A stretch of DNA of 64,000 nt from Allobosea lathyri (GCF_900108245.1 NZ_FNUY01000005.1:62001-126000), one strand, 5' to 3'. Positions 45,414 through 57,425 are shown, counted from the stretch's first letter. Translations and numbers: made by a program. Notes: generated by a model from the sequence alone, not told the origin.

Positions 45414-46288
45414 AGGACATCTCGCCCGCCGCGCGCTTCTGGGCCGAGTTCCGCGAGAGCCGGGTCGCGGTCATCGCGCTCGCCGTCGTCTTGCTGATCA
45501 TCGGCGTCGCCATTCTGGCGCCGCTGGTGGCGCCGCAGGACCCCTATGACCTCGCCAATCTCGTGCTGATGGATGCCCGCCGTCCGCCCGGCTTCGTCGG
45601 GTCGGCCGGCTATACCCATATCCTCGGCACCGACGCTCAGGGTCGCGACCTGTTCTCCGCCATCCTCTACGGCTTGCGCATCTCGCTGCAGATGGGGCTG
45701 GTCGCGGGCTCGCTCGCCTTCATCGTCGGGGTCTCGCTCGGAATTGGCGCGGCCTATATCGGCGGACGCTGGGAGGCCTTCATCATGAGGGTCGTCGACC
45801 TGCAGCTCGCTTTCCCGGCCATCCTGCTGGCGCTCGTCCTCTCCGCCATGCTCGGCCAGGGCAAGCTCCAGCTGATCGCCGCGCTTGCGGCCGCGCAATA
45901 CGCCTATTTTGCCCGAACCGCTCATGGCGCGGCGTCAGCCGAGCGCGGCAAGGACTATGTCGAGGCCGTGCTGTCGACGCCTTTGCGCTCCTGGCAGGTC
46001 GTCCTGCGCCACATCTTTCCGAACTGCCTGCCGCCCCTGATTGTCGTCGCGACCGTGCAGGTGGCGAGCGCGATCGCGCTGGAGGCCACCCTCTCCTTCC
46101 TAGGGGTCGGGCTGCCGGTGACGGAGCCCTCGCTTGGCATGCTGATCGCGAACGGCTTCCAGTACATGCTGTCTGGCCGCTACTGGATCTCGATCTATCC
46201 CGGCATCGCGCTGATCGTGCTGATCGTCGCGATCAATCTCGTCGGCGATCGGATCCGCGATCAGGTCAATCCGAGGCTGAAGCGATGA
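45410..46288 (+). CDS. Dipeptide-type ABC transporter permease (DppC-like)
   Basis: 292-residue permease partner: N-terminal ALAVVLLIIGVAILAPLVAP, HILGTDAQGRDLFSAILYGLRISLQMG (the hallmark GTDxxGRD), coupling loop SAERGKDYVEAVLS and EATLSFLGVGLP. ATG at 45410 overlaps the DppB-like stop (ATGA). A palindromic element separates it from the ATPase gene. Confidence 0.93.
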   Translation: MKDISPAARFWAEFRESRVAVIALAVVLLIIGVAILAPLVAPQDPYDLANLVLMDARRPPGFVGSAGYTHILGTDAQGRDLFSAILYGLRISLQMGLVAGSLAFIVGVSLGIGAAYIGGRWEAFIMRVVDLQLAFPAILLALVLSAMLGQGKLQLIAALAAAQYAYFARTAHGAASAERGKDYVEAVLSTPLRSWQVVLRHIFPNCLPPLIVVATVQVASAIALEATLSFLGVGLPVTEPSLGMLIANGFQYMLSGRYWISIYPGIALIVLIVAINLVGDRIRDQVNPRLKR

Positions 46289-46300
46289 GCGCGCCTCTCC

Positions 46301-46383
46301 GTCATTGCGAGCGCAGCGAAGCAATCCAGCGTCTCACGCGCGGCTTCTGGATTGCTTCGTCGGCTACGCCTCCTCGCAATGAC
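46301..46383. repeat. Intergenic palindromic element F (GTCATTGCGAG family)
   Basis: Left arm GTCATTGCGAGCGCAGCGAA.GCAATCCAG, right arm CTGGATTGCTTCGTCGG...CTCGCAATGAC. It is located between the DppC-like and DppD-DppF-like genes and is closely similar to element E. Confidence 0.93.
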
Positions 46384-46424
46384 GTTGGGATGCCAGACAC
46401 TGCAGACGAGAGGGTGTGGGAACG

Positions 46425-48128
46425 ATGAGCCCCTCTCCACTCCTCGAGGTCACCAACCTCGTCACGCATTTTCACAGCCGGACCGGCATCGTGAAGGCGG
46501 TGGACGGTGTCTCCTTCGCGCTGCGGCGCGGCGAAGTGATGGGGCTCGTCGGCGAGTCCGGCTCGGGCAAGAGCATTACCGGTTTCTCGATCATCGGCCT
46601 GATCGACCCGCCCGGGCGGGTCGAGGGCGGGTCGATCAAGCTGGACGGGCGCGAGCTTGTCGGCCTGCCTTCATCGGAGCTGCGCGGCATTCGCGGGAAA
46701 AGCATCTCGATGGTCTTCCAGGACCCGATGATGACGCTGAACCCGATGCTGACCATCGGCACGCAGATCCGACTGGCGCTGGAGGCTCATGAAGACGTCT
46801 CTGCCGCTGAGGGGCGCAAGCGCGCCATCGCAGCACTGCGGCAGGTGCGCATTCCCGAACCTGAGACGAAGGTCGATTTCTACCCGCACCAGTTCTCCGG
46901 CGGCATGCGCCAGCGCGTCGCCATCGCCATCGCGCTTCTGCACCGGCCCAAGCTGATCATCGCGGACGAGCCGACAACCGCGCTCGACGTCTCCATCCAG
47001 GCCGAGATTCTCGTCGAGATGAAGGAGCTGGTGGCCGAGCTCGGAACGTCGATGATCTGGATCAGCCATGATCTTGCGACCATCGCGTCCATCGCCGACC
47101 ATGTCTGCGTGATGCGCTCGGGCAAGATCGTCGAGGCTGGCCCGGTGCTCGACGTGCTGACCCGTCCGAAGCATCCCTATACGCAGTCCCTGCTCGACGC
47201 TCTGCCCTCCCGAGCCAAGCCCGGGGCCTTGCTGGCGCGCGGCGCTGGCACCGACGCCGCGCCGCCGCCGCGGCTGGCAAGACTGGCGGAATCCGGACGG
47301 CGGAAGGCCGAAATCCCCTATTTCGTCATCGACGCCGTCGGCAAGCGTTTCCAGCAGAAGGCCGGCGTGCTGCGCCTGCTGGCTCAGAAGATGGGCATCG
47401 CCCGGCCGGCGCCCAGCGTGCAGGCGGTCGATTCGGTGAGCCTGACGCTGACGCGCGGCGAAGCGCTAGGCCTTGTCGGCGAGTCCGGCAGCGGCAAGTC
47501 GACGCTCGGGCGGATGGCGGCGGGCATCTACGCTCCCGATGCCGGCCATGTCCTCCTCGACGGCGAGCCGGTGATGAGCAGCGGCGACCGGCCGCACAAG
47601 ATCACCACCCGTATCCAGACGATCTTCCAGGACCCCTTCGCCTCGCTGAACCAGCGCATGCGCATCGGCGACAGCATCAGCGAAGGGCCGATCGCCCATG
47701 GTCTCGTCAGCCGCGCGGAGGCGGGGCATTACGTCAGGCAGTGGCTCGCAGCGGTGGGGCTCGACCCGGCTTTCGCCAGCCGGTACCCACACCAGTTCTC
47801 CGGTGGTCAGCGCCAGCGCGTCGCGATCGCCCGCGCTCTCGCGATGCAGCCCGATGTGGTCGTCTGCGACGAGCCGGTCGCCTCGCTCGACGTCTCGATC
47901 CAGGCGCAGATCATCAACCTGCTGATCCGCCTGCGCAGCGAGCTCGACCTGACGCTGATTTTCATCTCGCATGATCTTTCGGTGGTGCGCCATCTCTGCG
48001 ACCGTGTCGCGATCATGCATCGCGGCAGAATCGTCGAGAGCGGCACCGCCAGCGAGGTCTACGACCACCCGCAAGACCCCTATACCCAAAGACTGCTGGC
48101 CGCAGTGCCCGTGCTGCCGGTCGCTTGA
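46425..48128 (+). CDS. Dipeptide-type ABC transporter ATPase, DppD-DppF fusion
   Basis: 567-residue protein with two complete ABC domains, joining in one chain what E. coli encodes as DppD and DppF. Domain 1: [44 protein letters not shown]; domain 2: [45 protein letters not shown]. Both carry C-terminal oligopeptide-type tails ([12 protein letters not shown] and [12 protein letters not shown]). ATG 46425 preferred over GTG 46416. Confidence 0.93.
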   Translation: MSPSPLLEVTNLVTHFHSRTGIVKAVDGVSFALRRGEVMGLVGESGSGKSITGFSIIGLIDPPGRVEGGSIKLDGRELVGLPSSELRGIRGKSISMVFQDPMMTLNPMLTIGTQIRLALEAHEDVSAAEGRKRAIAALRQVRIPEPETKVDFYPHQFSGGMRQRVAIAIALLHRPKLIIADEPTTALDVSIQAEILVEMKELVAELGTSMIWISHDLATIASIADHVCVMRSGKIVEAGPVLDVLTRPKHPYTQSLLDALPSRAKPGALLARGAGTDAAPPPRLARLAESGRRKAEIPYFVIDAVGKRFQQKAGVLRLLAQKMGIARPAPSVQAVDSVSLTLTRGEALGLVGESGSGKSTLGRMAAGIYAPDAGHVLLDGEPVMSSGDRPHKITTRIQTIFQDPFASLNQRMRIGDSISEGPIAHGLVSRAEAGHYVRQWLAAVGLDPAFASRYPHQFSGGQRQRVAIARALAMQPDVVVCDEPVASLDVSIQAQIINLLIRLRSELDLTLIFISHDLSVVRHLCDRVAIMHRGRIVESGTASEVYDHPQDPYTQRLLAAVPVLPVA

Positions 48129-48155
48129 AAACATCGGTTCGACGGAAATACGCGG

Positions 48156-48262
48156 CGTCATCCTGGACAAGCGGCGCAGCCGCGCAGATCCGGGATCCAT
48201 CCTGGAGCACCTTCGTTCTACGATGGATCCCGGCGCTCCGCTTCGCTTCGGCCAGGATGACG
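48156..48262. repeat. Intergenic palindromic element G (GTCATCCTGG family)
   Basis: Starts CGTCATCCTGGACAAG and ends GGCCAGGATGACG; inner arms GATCCGGGATCCAT and ATGGATCCCGGCG. It lies between the fused ATPase gene and the deacetylase gene. Confidence 0.88.
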
Positions 48263-48308
48263 GCGCGGTTGGATTGCGCCATCGCGTTAACATTGGAAGG
48301 AGCCTGCC

Positions 48309-49208
48309 ATGACCGAACCCGTTCTCGAACCCTGGCAGTGGCCGGAAGAGACCTGGCGCGCCAAGGTCGACCGCGTCCGCGCCGGACGCAACCTCAAACC
48401 CGCAAGCTGGAAGAACGGGGCGCGCTGCGCCGTCGCTCTGTCCTTCGATTCCGATCACGAGACCAGCGATCTGCGCGAGGGCGGCAAATCGGTCGGGCGG
48501 CTGTCATGGGGCCAGTATGGCAACCGCGTCGGCGTGCCGCGCATCCTGAACCTGCTGGCCAAGGAGGACGTGCAGGCGACCTTCTTCGTGCCGGCGGTGA
48601 CCGCCCTGCTGCATCCCGACGAACAGCGCCGCGTCATTGCAGAGGGTCACGAGATCGGCCTGCATGGCTGGATTCACGAGCTCAACACGGCGGTGCCGCC
48701 GGCCGCGGAGCGCGACCTGCATTTCCGCTCGGCCGACACGCTGGAGAAGATCACCGGCGTCAGGCCGGTCGGCATGCGCACGCCGTCCTGGGATTTCTCG
48801 GAATCGACGCTCTCGATCCAGCGCGAGCTCGGCCTGCTCTACGATTCCTCGCTCTTTGCCGATGACGACCCCTACGAGATCGTCGAGAACGGCGAGCCCA
48901 CCGGCATGATCGAGCTTCCCGTCGAATGGATTCGCGACGACGCGGTCTATTTCAACATGAACCGCTTCCAGGCGCTCAGGCCCTATACGGCGCCCGAAAC
49001 CGTGTTCGACATCTTCCGCCGCGAGTTCGACCGGGCTTATGAGGAAGGCGGGCTCTTCCTGCTGACGATGCATCCGCACATCATCACTTATCGCTCGCGC
49101 ATCTGGATCCTCGAAAAGCTGATCGCTCATATCAAGGAGATGCCGGACGTCTGGTTCGCCAGCCATGCCGAGATCGCGGCCCATGTGAAGCAGGAGGCGC
49201 GCCTCTGA
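48309..49208 (+). CDS. Polysaccharide deacetylase family protein (PuuE / cyclic imide hydrolase-like)
   Basis: 299-residue NodB-fold (carbohydrate esterase 4) protein without signal peptide, hence cytosolic. CAVALSFDSDHETSD carries the catalytic Asp, EIGLHGWIHELN the metal-binding His pair, GMRTPSWDFS and LTMHPHIITYRSR the later motifs. Cytosolic members of this branch (H. pylori PgdA-like, PuuE allantoinase, cyclic imide hydrolases) act on small cyclic amides, not polymers. Its place at the end of the peptide-importer operon fits an amide substrate. Preceded by element G and an AAGGAG site. Confidence 0.87.
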   Translation: MTEPVLEPWQWPEETWRAKVDRVRAGRNLKPASWKNGARCAVALSFDSDHETSDLREGGKSVGRLSWGQYGNRVGVPRILNLLAKEDVQATFFVPAVTALLHPDEQRRVIAEGHEIGLHGWIHELNTAVPPAAERDLHFRSADTLEKITGVRPVGMRTPSWDFSESTLSIQRELGLLYDSSLFADDDPYEIVENGEPTGMIELPVEWIRDDAVYFNMNRFQALRPYTAPETVFDIFRREFDRAYEEGGLFLLTMHPHIITYRSRIWILEKLIAHIKEMPDVWFASHAEIAAHVKQEARL

Positions 49209-49273
49209 AGCGTCGCCTTCGGCTGCTCTGGCGGAACATCGCCCGATTTCGGCCGTTTTTGGTTCATGACGGG

Positions 49274-49295
49274 TTCAGCGCCTGCGGGCGCTGAA
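49274..49295. other. Hairpin upstream of the OmpA-family gene
   Basis: TTCAGCGCC and GGCGCTGAA form a perfect 9-bp stem with a 4-nt loop, 29 nt before the OmpA-family start and 66 nt after the deacetylase stop. There is no T-run after it, so it may be a 5'-UTR hairpin or a weak terminator. Confidence 0.5.
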
Positions 49296-49323
49296 TGCCG
49301 CCAGTGAAACGGAAACGGATATC

Positions 49324-51453
49324 ATGACGCGCACGAAGAACTGGCTCCTGGTCGGCACCATCCTTCCCGCCATCACCCTGGCGCAAAGCGGCTTCGCCAA
49401 CCCGCCAGCACAACGGCCTGTCGAACTTGCCCAGGCTCCCGCCCCCGAAGACCAGCCGGGGCAGCCGCGTCGCGATCGCAGACCCGGCGGCGAGCGCCCG
49501 CCTGGAGCCGAGCGCCCTCCCGGCGGAGAGCGTGCCCCCGGGGTTCCACGAGCCCCTGCACCGCCGCGTGGCGGTCCTGCCGGGGAACGGCCCCAGCCCG
49601 CCCAGCCGCCGGCGATCCAGCGCCCGGCGCCACCGGCAGCCCCGAGCGCCGCTCCACCTGTCGCGCCGCGTCCGCCCGCAGCGAGCCCCGAGCCGCGTCG
49701 CGAGCCGCCGATGCCTCGCGCCGCGCCATCGATCATCGCACCCGCGCCCGGCCAGGTCGCGCCGAGGCCCGTCCCGGTGCCCTCGCCAACGGGCGAGCCG
49801 GCCGTTCGCCCGACACCGCCGCGCCCGCCCGCTGCTGCACCTACGCGCCCAGCACCATTGCCTCCGGTCACCGCGCCACAGGCCGTGCCGGCTCAGCCGC
49901 CGGCTCCCCGCGCCGCGCCAGCTCCCGCGGCTCCGGCTCAGACCGCTCCTGTCGCACCTCCGGCTCCATCGCGCCCAGCGCCAGCACCCGCGCCTGCTCC
50001 ACAGGCCGTCCCGGTTCCGCCTGCCGGTCGCGCTCCGGACGCGCCCGTTCCACCGCGGCCGCCTCAGCCGCAGCCCGGCCAGACGCAGGTCGCTCCTCCA
50101 GCCGGCACCGCGCCGGCCGCCCCCTCGGCAAGGCCAACCGTCGGTCCCGGTCAACCTCCGGTCGCAGCACCGGGGCAGCCAGTAGCGCCCGATCGTCAGG
50201 GGCTTCGCGGTGGTGTGCCTGCAGGCAGTCCACAGGCGCCCTTGCCCGCCGGCCAGCCCCCGGCTGCCACTCCGGCTCAGCCACCCGCACCAGCCGCAGT
50301 GCCGGGTCAGCCGTCCACGCAACCTCCTACGCTTGATCGCCAGGGAGGCCGCGGTGGCCTGCCGCCCGGCAGCACACAGGCTGCGCCGCCCGCTGGTCAG
50401 CCACCCGCCGCCATTCCCGGCCAAGCGCCTGTCGGCGCCCCCGGTCAGCCTCCCGCCCCGGATCGTCAGGGCCGGCGCGGCGGCATCGGGCTTGGCGGCG
50501 CGGCCGCGATCGGGCTCGGCGCCGGCGTCATCGGCGGCATCATGGCCACGCAAGGGGCAGAGCGCTTCGAGGATGTCCGCAGCCGCCGCGAGGAGCGACG
50601 GGAAGGTGACGCCACCATCATCCGCGAACCCGGCCGCACCATCATCCGCGATGACGACCGCACGATCATCCGGCGCGACGAGACGCAGCGCTTCCGCGAT
50701 CTCGGCTTCGACGGGCGCACCGAACGCCGCGACGGCGAGATGCGCAATGTGTTCGAGCGGCCCGACGGCACCCGCGTGGTCACGATCACCGACGAGGACG
50801 GCCGCCTGATCCGCCGCACCCGCCTCGACCGCGACGGGCGTGAGTTCGTGATCATCGACAACACCCGTCGCGACCGGCCCAATGACCGTTTCTCGGATGA
50901 GATCATCGTGCTGCCCCGGCCGCCGCTGCCGATGCCGCGCGAGCAGTATATCGTCGATGCCGACCAGGCTGACGAGCGCCTGATCTACGAGACGATCACG
51001 GCACCGCCGATCGCCGCCATCCCGCGCCGCTATACGCTCGACGAAGTCCGCTACTCGCCCGATCTGCGGGCGCGTATGCGCAGTGTCGATATCGACAGCG
51101 TGACGTTCGAAACCGCATCCTGGGAGGTCGCCCCCGGCCAGGTGCAGCGGCTTTCGGTGATCGCCGCTTCGATCCGCCAGGCGCTGCAAAGCTCGCCGAA
51201 CGAGGTCTTCCTGATCGAAGGCCATACCGACGCCGTCGGCAACGACATCGACAATCTGTCGCTGTCGGACCGCCGGGCGCAGTCGGTCGGCGAGATCCTG
51301 ACGCGCGACTTCGGTGTTCCCCCGGAGAACCTGACGACGCAGGGCTATGGTGAGCAGTATCTCAAGGTCGCGACTCAGGAGCCGGCCCGCGAGAACCGCC
51401 GTGTCACCCTGCGGCGCATCACGCCACTGCTTGCCGGGCAGAACGGCCAGTAA
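49324..51453 (+). CDS. OmpA family protein with long Pro/Ala-rich region
   Basis: 709-residue envelope protein. A Sec signal (NWLLVGTILPAITLAQSGFA) is followed by about 350 residues of Pro/Ala/Gln-rich low-complexity sequence; from about residue 290 this contains three units starting DRQG.RGG spaced 48 and 42 residues. A Gly-rich hydrophobic stretch (GLGGAAAIGLGAGVIGGIM) near 390 may span a membrane, then a charged region with TIIREPGRTIIRDD repeats. The C-terminus (about 590-705) is an OmpA/MotB peptidoglycan-binding domain: FLIEGHTDAVGNDIDN, LSDRRAQSVGEIL, TQGYGEQY. It probably links membrane and cell wall. A strong terminator follows. Confidence 0.88.
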   Translation: MTRTKNWLLVGTILPAITLAQSGFANPPAQRPVELAQAPAPEDQPGQPRRDRRPGGERPPGAERPPGGERAPGVPRAPAPPRGGPAGERPQPAQPPAIQRPAPPAAPSAAPPVAPRPPAASPEPRREPPMPRAAPSIIAPAPGQVAPRPVPVPSPTGEPAVRPTPPRPPAAAPTRPAPLPPVTAPQAVPAQPPAPRAAPAPAAPAQTAPVAPPAPSRPAPAPAPAPQAVPVPPAGRAPDAPVPPRPPQPQPGQTQVAPPAGTAPAAPSARPTVGPGQPPVAAPGQPVAPDRQGLRGGVPAGSPQAPLPAGQPPAATPAQPPAPAAVPGQPSTQPPTLDRQGGRGGLPPGSTQAAPPAGQPPAAIPGQAPVGAPGQPPAPDRQGRRGGIGLGGAAAIGLGAGVIGGIMATQGAERFEDVRSRREERREGDATIIREPGRTIIRDDDRTIIRRDETQRFRDLGFDGRTERRDGEMRNVFERPDGTRVVTITDEDGRLIRRTRLDRDGREFVIIDNTRRDRPNDRFSDEIIVLPRPPLPMPREQYIVDADQADERLIYETITAPPIAAIPRRYTLDEVRYSPDLRARMRSVDIDSVTFETASWEVAPGQVQRLSVIAASIRQALQSSPNEVFLIEGHTDAVGNDIDNLSLSDRRAQSVGEILTRDFGVPPENLTTQGYGEQYLKVATQEPARENRRVTLRRITPLLAGQNGQ

Positions 51454-51461
51454 AAACCGGA

Positions 51462-51503
51462 CGCTCCAGCGCGGCGGCAGCTCCGCCGCGCTGGAGCGCT
51501 TTT
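51462..51503 (+). terminator. Strong rho-independent terminator after OmpA-family gene
   Basis: A perfect 16-bp stem (CGCTCCAGCGCGGCGG and its complement) with a 5-nt loop CAGCT, followed by CTTTTAT, 9 nt after the stop codon. Confidence 0.92.
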
Positions 51504-51569
51504 ATCGTCAAGACGTTCAGGGATCGGTAGGGAACGCCGCCTAGTCTGTCCTCGCATGAGGAGACCGAC

Positions 51570-51770
51570 ATGAGCGATTCATCCATCGCCATCGCGCAGA
51601 GCCTTGCGACCAGCCAGGCGGCAGCGACGCAGCGCACCCTGCAAACCGAAATGCTGCGGCAGCAATCCCAGTCCGATCAGGCCGTGATCACCATGCTCCA
51701 GCAAAGCGCCGAACAGTCGAAGGCCACGCTGCCCGCAGGACAGGGCGAGAATCTCGACATCACCGCCTGA
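51570..51770 (+). CDS. YjfB-like putative motility protein
   Basis: 66-residue soluble protein. The segment AIAQSLATSQAAATQRTLQTEMLRQ followed by VITMLQQSAEQ and the ending GENLDITA resembles the YjfB family (PF14070), short helical proteins annotated as putative motility proteins; the match is by pattern only. GAGGAG precedes the ATG by 7 nt, giving good support for translation. It stands alone between a terminator and the IS110 remnant, with no flagellar gene nearby. Confidence 0.65.
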   Translation: MSDSSIAIAQSLATSQAAATQRTLQTEMLRQQSQSDQAVITMLQQSAEQSKATLPAGQGENLDITA

Positions 51771-51799
51771 ATCCATCTCTGCCGCGCGCCAGACTCGCT

Positions 51800-51904
51800 T
51801 GCCGTTTGCCTCTTTCAAGATCCGGCCCCGTTCCATCGACAACGCGGATTTTCGTCTCTTCCCACGACACGTCCAGTCCGGTATAATAGCTCTTGGCTGC
51901 TCCT
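51800..51904 (-). pseudogene. IS110-family transposase, 5' fragment (degenerate)
   Basis: Translated on the minus strand from 51891 the peptide SYYTGLDVSWEETKIRVVDG matches the N-terminus of the IS110 transposase DEDD domain (GLDVS..ET...VVD). An AGGAG (51904-51900) and a 5-nt spacer are followed by AAG (51894-51892) where ATG is expected, so the start codon is lost by one substitution. After GTG (Gly-Thr-Gly), removing one G from the GGGGCC run at about 51825-51829 restores the family continuation GRILKEA, so there is also a single-base insertion. Homology then stops; the remaining about 300 residues are gone. Confidence 0.7.
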
Positions 51905-52009
51905 TCCCGATGCTTGTGGCCGCTCAACACGGACCACGTTTCAGCATCCCGAACGGAGCAGCCGCCCTCCGGCCAAGCCTCCAATCAATCCATCTGTCTG
52001 AGAACTCGG

Positions 52010-52081
52010 CCCTCACTGAGGAGCTGCGAAGCAGCGTCTCGTTCGAGACGCCATTGACGAAATGGCTCCTGAGGATGAGGG
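52010..52081. repeat. Intergenic element N (CCCTCACTGAGGAGC family)
   Basis: Starts CCCTCACTGAGGAGC, has a central inverted GCGTCTCG/CGAGACGC, and ends GGCTCCTGAGGATGAGGG. It is the common rhizobial-type CCTCATCCTGAGGAGC palindrome. It lies between the IS110 remnant and the thiC leader. Confidence 0.72.
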
Positions 52082-52196
52082 CTGCAGGAATTTACCGAAC
52101 AGTTTTTGGGACCGCCTGCTGGCTCCTCCCGATCTGACCGACAACTCCCGGCCTTTGCCGGTTGCGCGCGACATGCTTCCCGCCTAACCTCGATCC

Positions 52197-52287
<91 letters not shown>

Positions 52288-52339
52288 CGGCTTACGGCAC
52301 CGCTGTATCCGCAGACAGCGACAAACCGTCTCGACACCC

Positions 52340-54237
<1,898 letters not shown>

Positions 54238-54282
54238 GCTGAACCAGCGGCAGGCCTTGGCGCGCTGCGTCCGGGCCTGCCC

Positions 54283-55215
54283 CTATTGCGGCGTCAGCGG
54301 CAATGGCGCGGGCTTGGCGACGGCGGGCCGGGCCGGCTTGGGGCGGGGCGGCTTCGGCTCGCTGGTGATGCCGAGCCTTGCCCGGATGGAGGCCGCCCTT
54401 GCCTCGGTGAGGCGCGCGCCGCAGAAGCCGAGCGAGCCTTCGCGCTGGAAATCCCTGCAGATGGTTTCGCGCTCGGCCGAGAAACCGGCCTGCTCGCGTG
54501 CGAGGCCACGTTGCTCGACAGCGTCATGCTTGGCGTTCAGCGCGCGGTAGCCTTCGCGGACCGCCCGCTCGGCCACGCCGCGCGCGGATTCGATTTCCTT
54601 GGCGCGACTGACGAGGGTCCGCGCATCCGGCCCCCAGAGGCCGCGCACATCGATCCGGCAGGCCGCCGCCTCGACCACGCAGGGCTGGGCGGGCTCCACG
54701 ACCAGGAAAGCTCCGTCGAGCACATCGAAAACGATCGGGCAGATCGGGGCTTCCAGCCTGTAGCGCGGCACGCCGGCAGGGCGGCCGAGTGCCGTGACCG
54801 GCAGTGGCCCGTCCCCCAAGGAGACGGTGCAGGGCTCGACCAGATTGGCCGCCTGGAAACCTTCGGCATTGAGCTTGAGCCCATAGCCGGTCGCAGTCTT
54901 CTCGAAGGTCGCCTCGCCGAATCCGCCATTGCGCCGCAAGGTACGTCCGACGATCGCCTCCTCGCCGGCAACCTTGATCGCGGGCATGGTATGCACGCGC
55001 GGTGCGGCAGGCCCGCTGCTCGTGCCATGCGGGGCGGACTGCTGGGCGCCGGGCGCATTGAAGGGCTGCGCTCCCGGCAATTGCAGCGGCTGCGCGCGCG
55101 CAGAAACGCTTGCGCCGGCCAGAACCAGCAGCGCAAGGCAGAGGACAGGGGGCGTCAGTTGTCTCACAGGCGAACCATATTGGAACAATAACAGCCTGTT
55201 TGCATGAAATGTCAT
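54283..55215 (-). CDS. Secreted protein of unknown function
   Basis: 310-residue protein from ATG 55215 with a hydrophobic signal (PPVLCLALLVLAGASVSARAQ, cleaved about residue 42); a GTG at 55167 would give a shorter, more usual signal and is a real alternative. I do not recognise a family. The middle (about 90-220) looks like a compact domain with six cysteines, including EPCTVSLGDG, APICPIVFDV, QPCVVEAAACRIDV. A charged helical stretch follows with CRDFQREGSLGFCGARL, and the C-terminus is Pro/Lys/Ala-rich. It is convergent with thiC. Confidence 0.7.
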   Translation of the reverse strand: MTFHANRLLLFQYGSPVRQLTPPVLCLALLVLAGASVSARAQPLQLPGAQPFNAPGAQQSAPHGTSSGPAAPRVHTMPAIKVAGEEAIVGRTLRRNGGFGEATFEKTATGYGLKLNAEGFQAANLVEPCTVSLGDGPLPVTALGRPAGVPRYRLEAPICPIVFDVLDGAFLVVEPAQPCVVEAAACRIDVRGLWGPDARTLVSRAKEIESARGVAERAVREGYRALNAKHDAVEQRGLAREQAGFSAERETICRDFQREGSLGFCGARLTEARAASIRARLGITSEPKPPRPKPARPAVAKPAPLPLTPQ

Positions 55216-55314
55216 ACGCCAGCGCGCAAGGGCACTTCCGCAACACCCGCCAGGAATGAGCACTCAACGCCATGCCAGCCAAGCCCGAGCGCCATTCTTA
55301 ATCGGCTCGCCTGT

Positions 55315-55347
55315 CTTGCAAGGGCATGAACACCCTCACTATATACG
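55315..55347 (+). promoter_or_regulatory. Candidate heat-shock (sigma-32-like) promoter of dnaK
   Basis: CTTG at 55315-55318 followed 19 nt later by ACTATATACG resembles the alphaproteobacterial RpoH consensus (CTTG, 17-18 nt, CYTATNTNNG), with one base mismatch and a slightly long spacer. It lies about 150 nt upstream of the dnaK start. No CIRCE inverted repeat was seen. Confidence 0.45.
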
Positions 55348-55493
55348 CCCCCAAGAGGCGGTTTAACGACCGTCAAACGTGGAATGCCGGTTTGGTTCGC
55401 CGCAACAGGCGGGGGCGAGGCCGGTCCATGGGCCGAAAGACAGCGCCAAGCGTTGCCGGTCGGCGATCTGCTCAATCGAAAGGGATCCCATCC

Positions 55494-57425
<1,932 letters not shown>

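Larger units (their letters stand above)
51771..52196. other. Gene-free gap with IS110 fossil and palindrome
   Basis: This stretch between the YjfB-like gene and the TPP riboswitch holds a decayed IS110 transposase 5' end (51800-51904), about 100 bp of probable IS flank without recognisable coding, element N (52010-52081), and a final 115 bp in which I see nothing beyond the thiC promoter region that must lie there. Confidence 0.6.

Noticed and set aside
49264-51225. 653-codon antisense frame over the OmpA-family gene
   Set aside because: Its Arg/Gly/Trp-rich composition is the reverse complement of the Pro/Ala codons on the sense strand.
51799-52137. 112-codon plus-strand frame between the YjfB-like gene and thiC
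   Set aside because: It runs across the IS110 remnant on the opposite strand and through palindromic element N; no homology or ribosome binding site.
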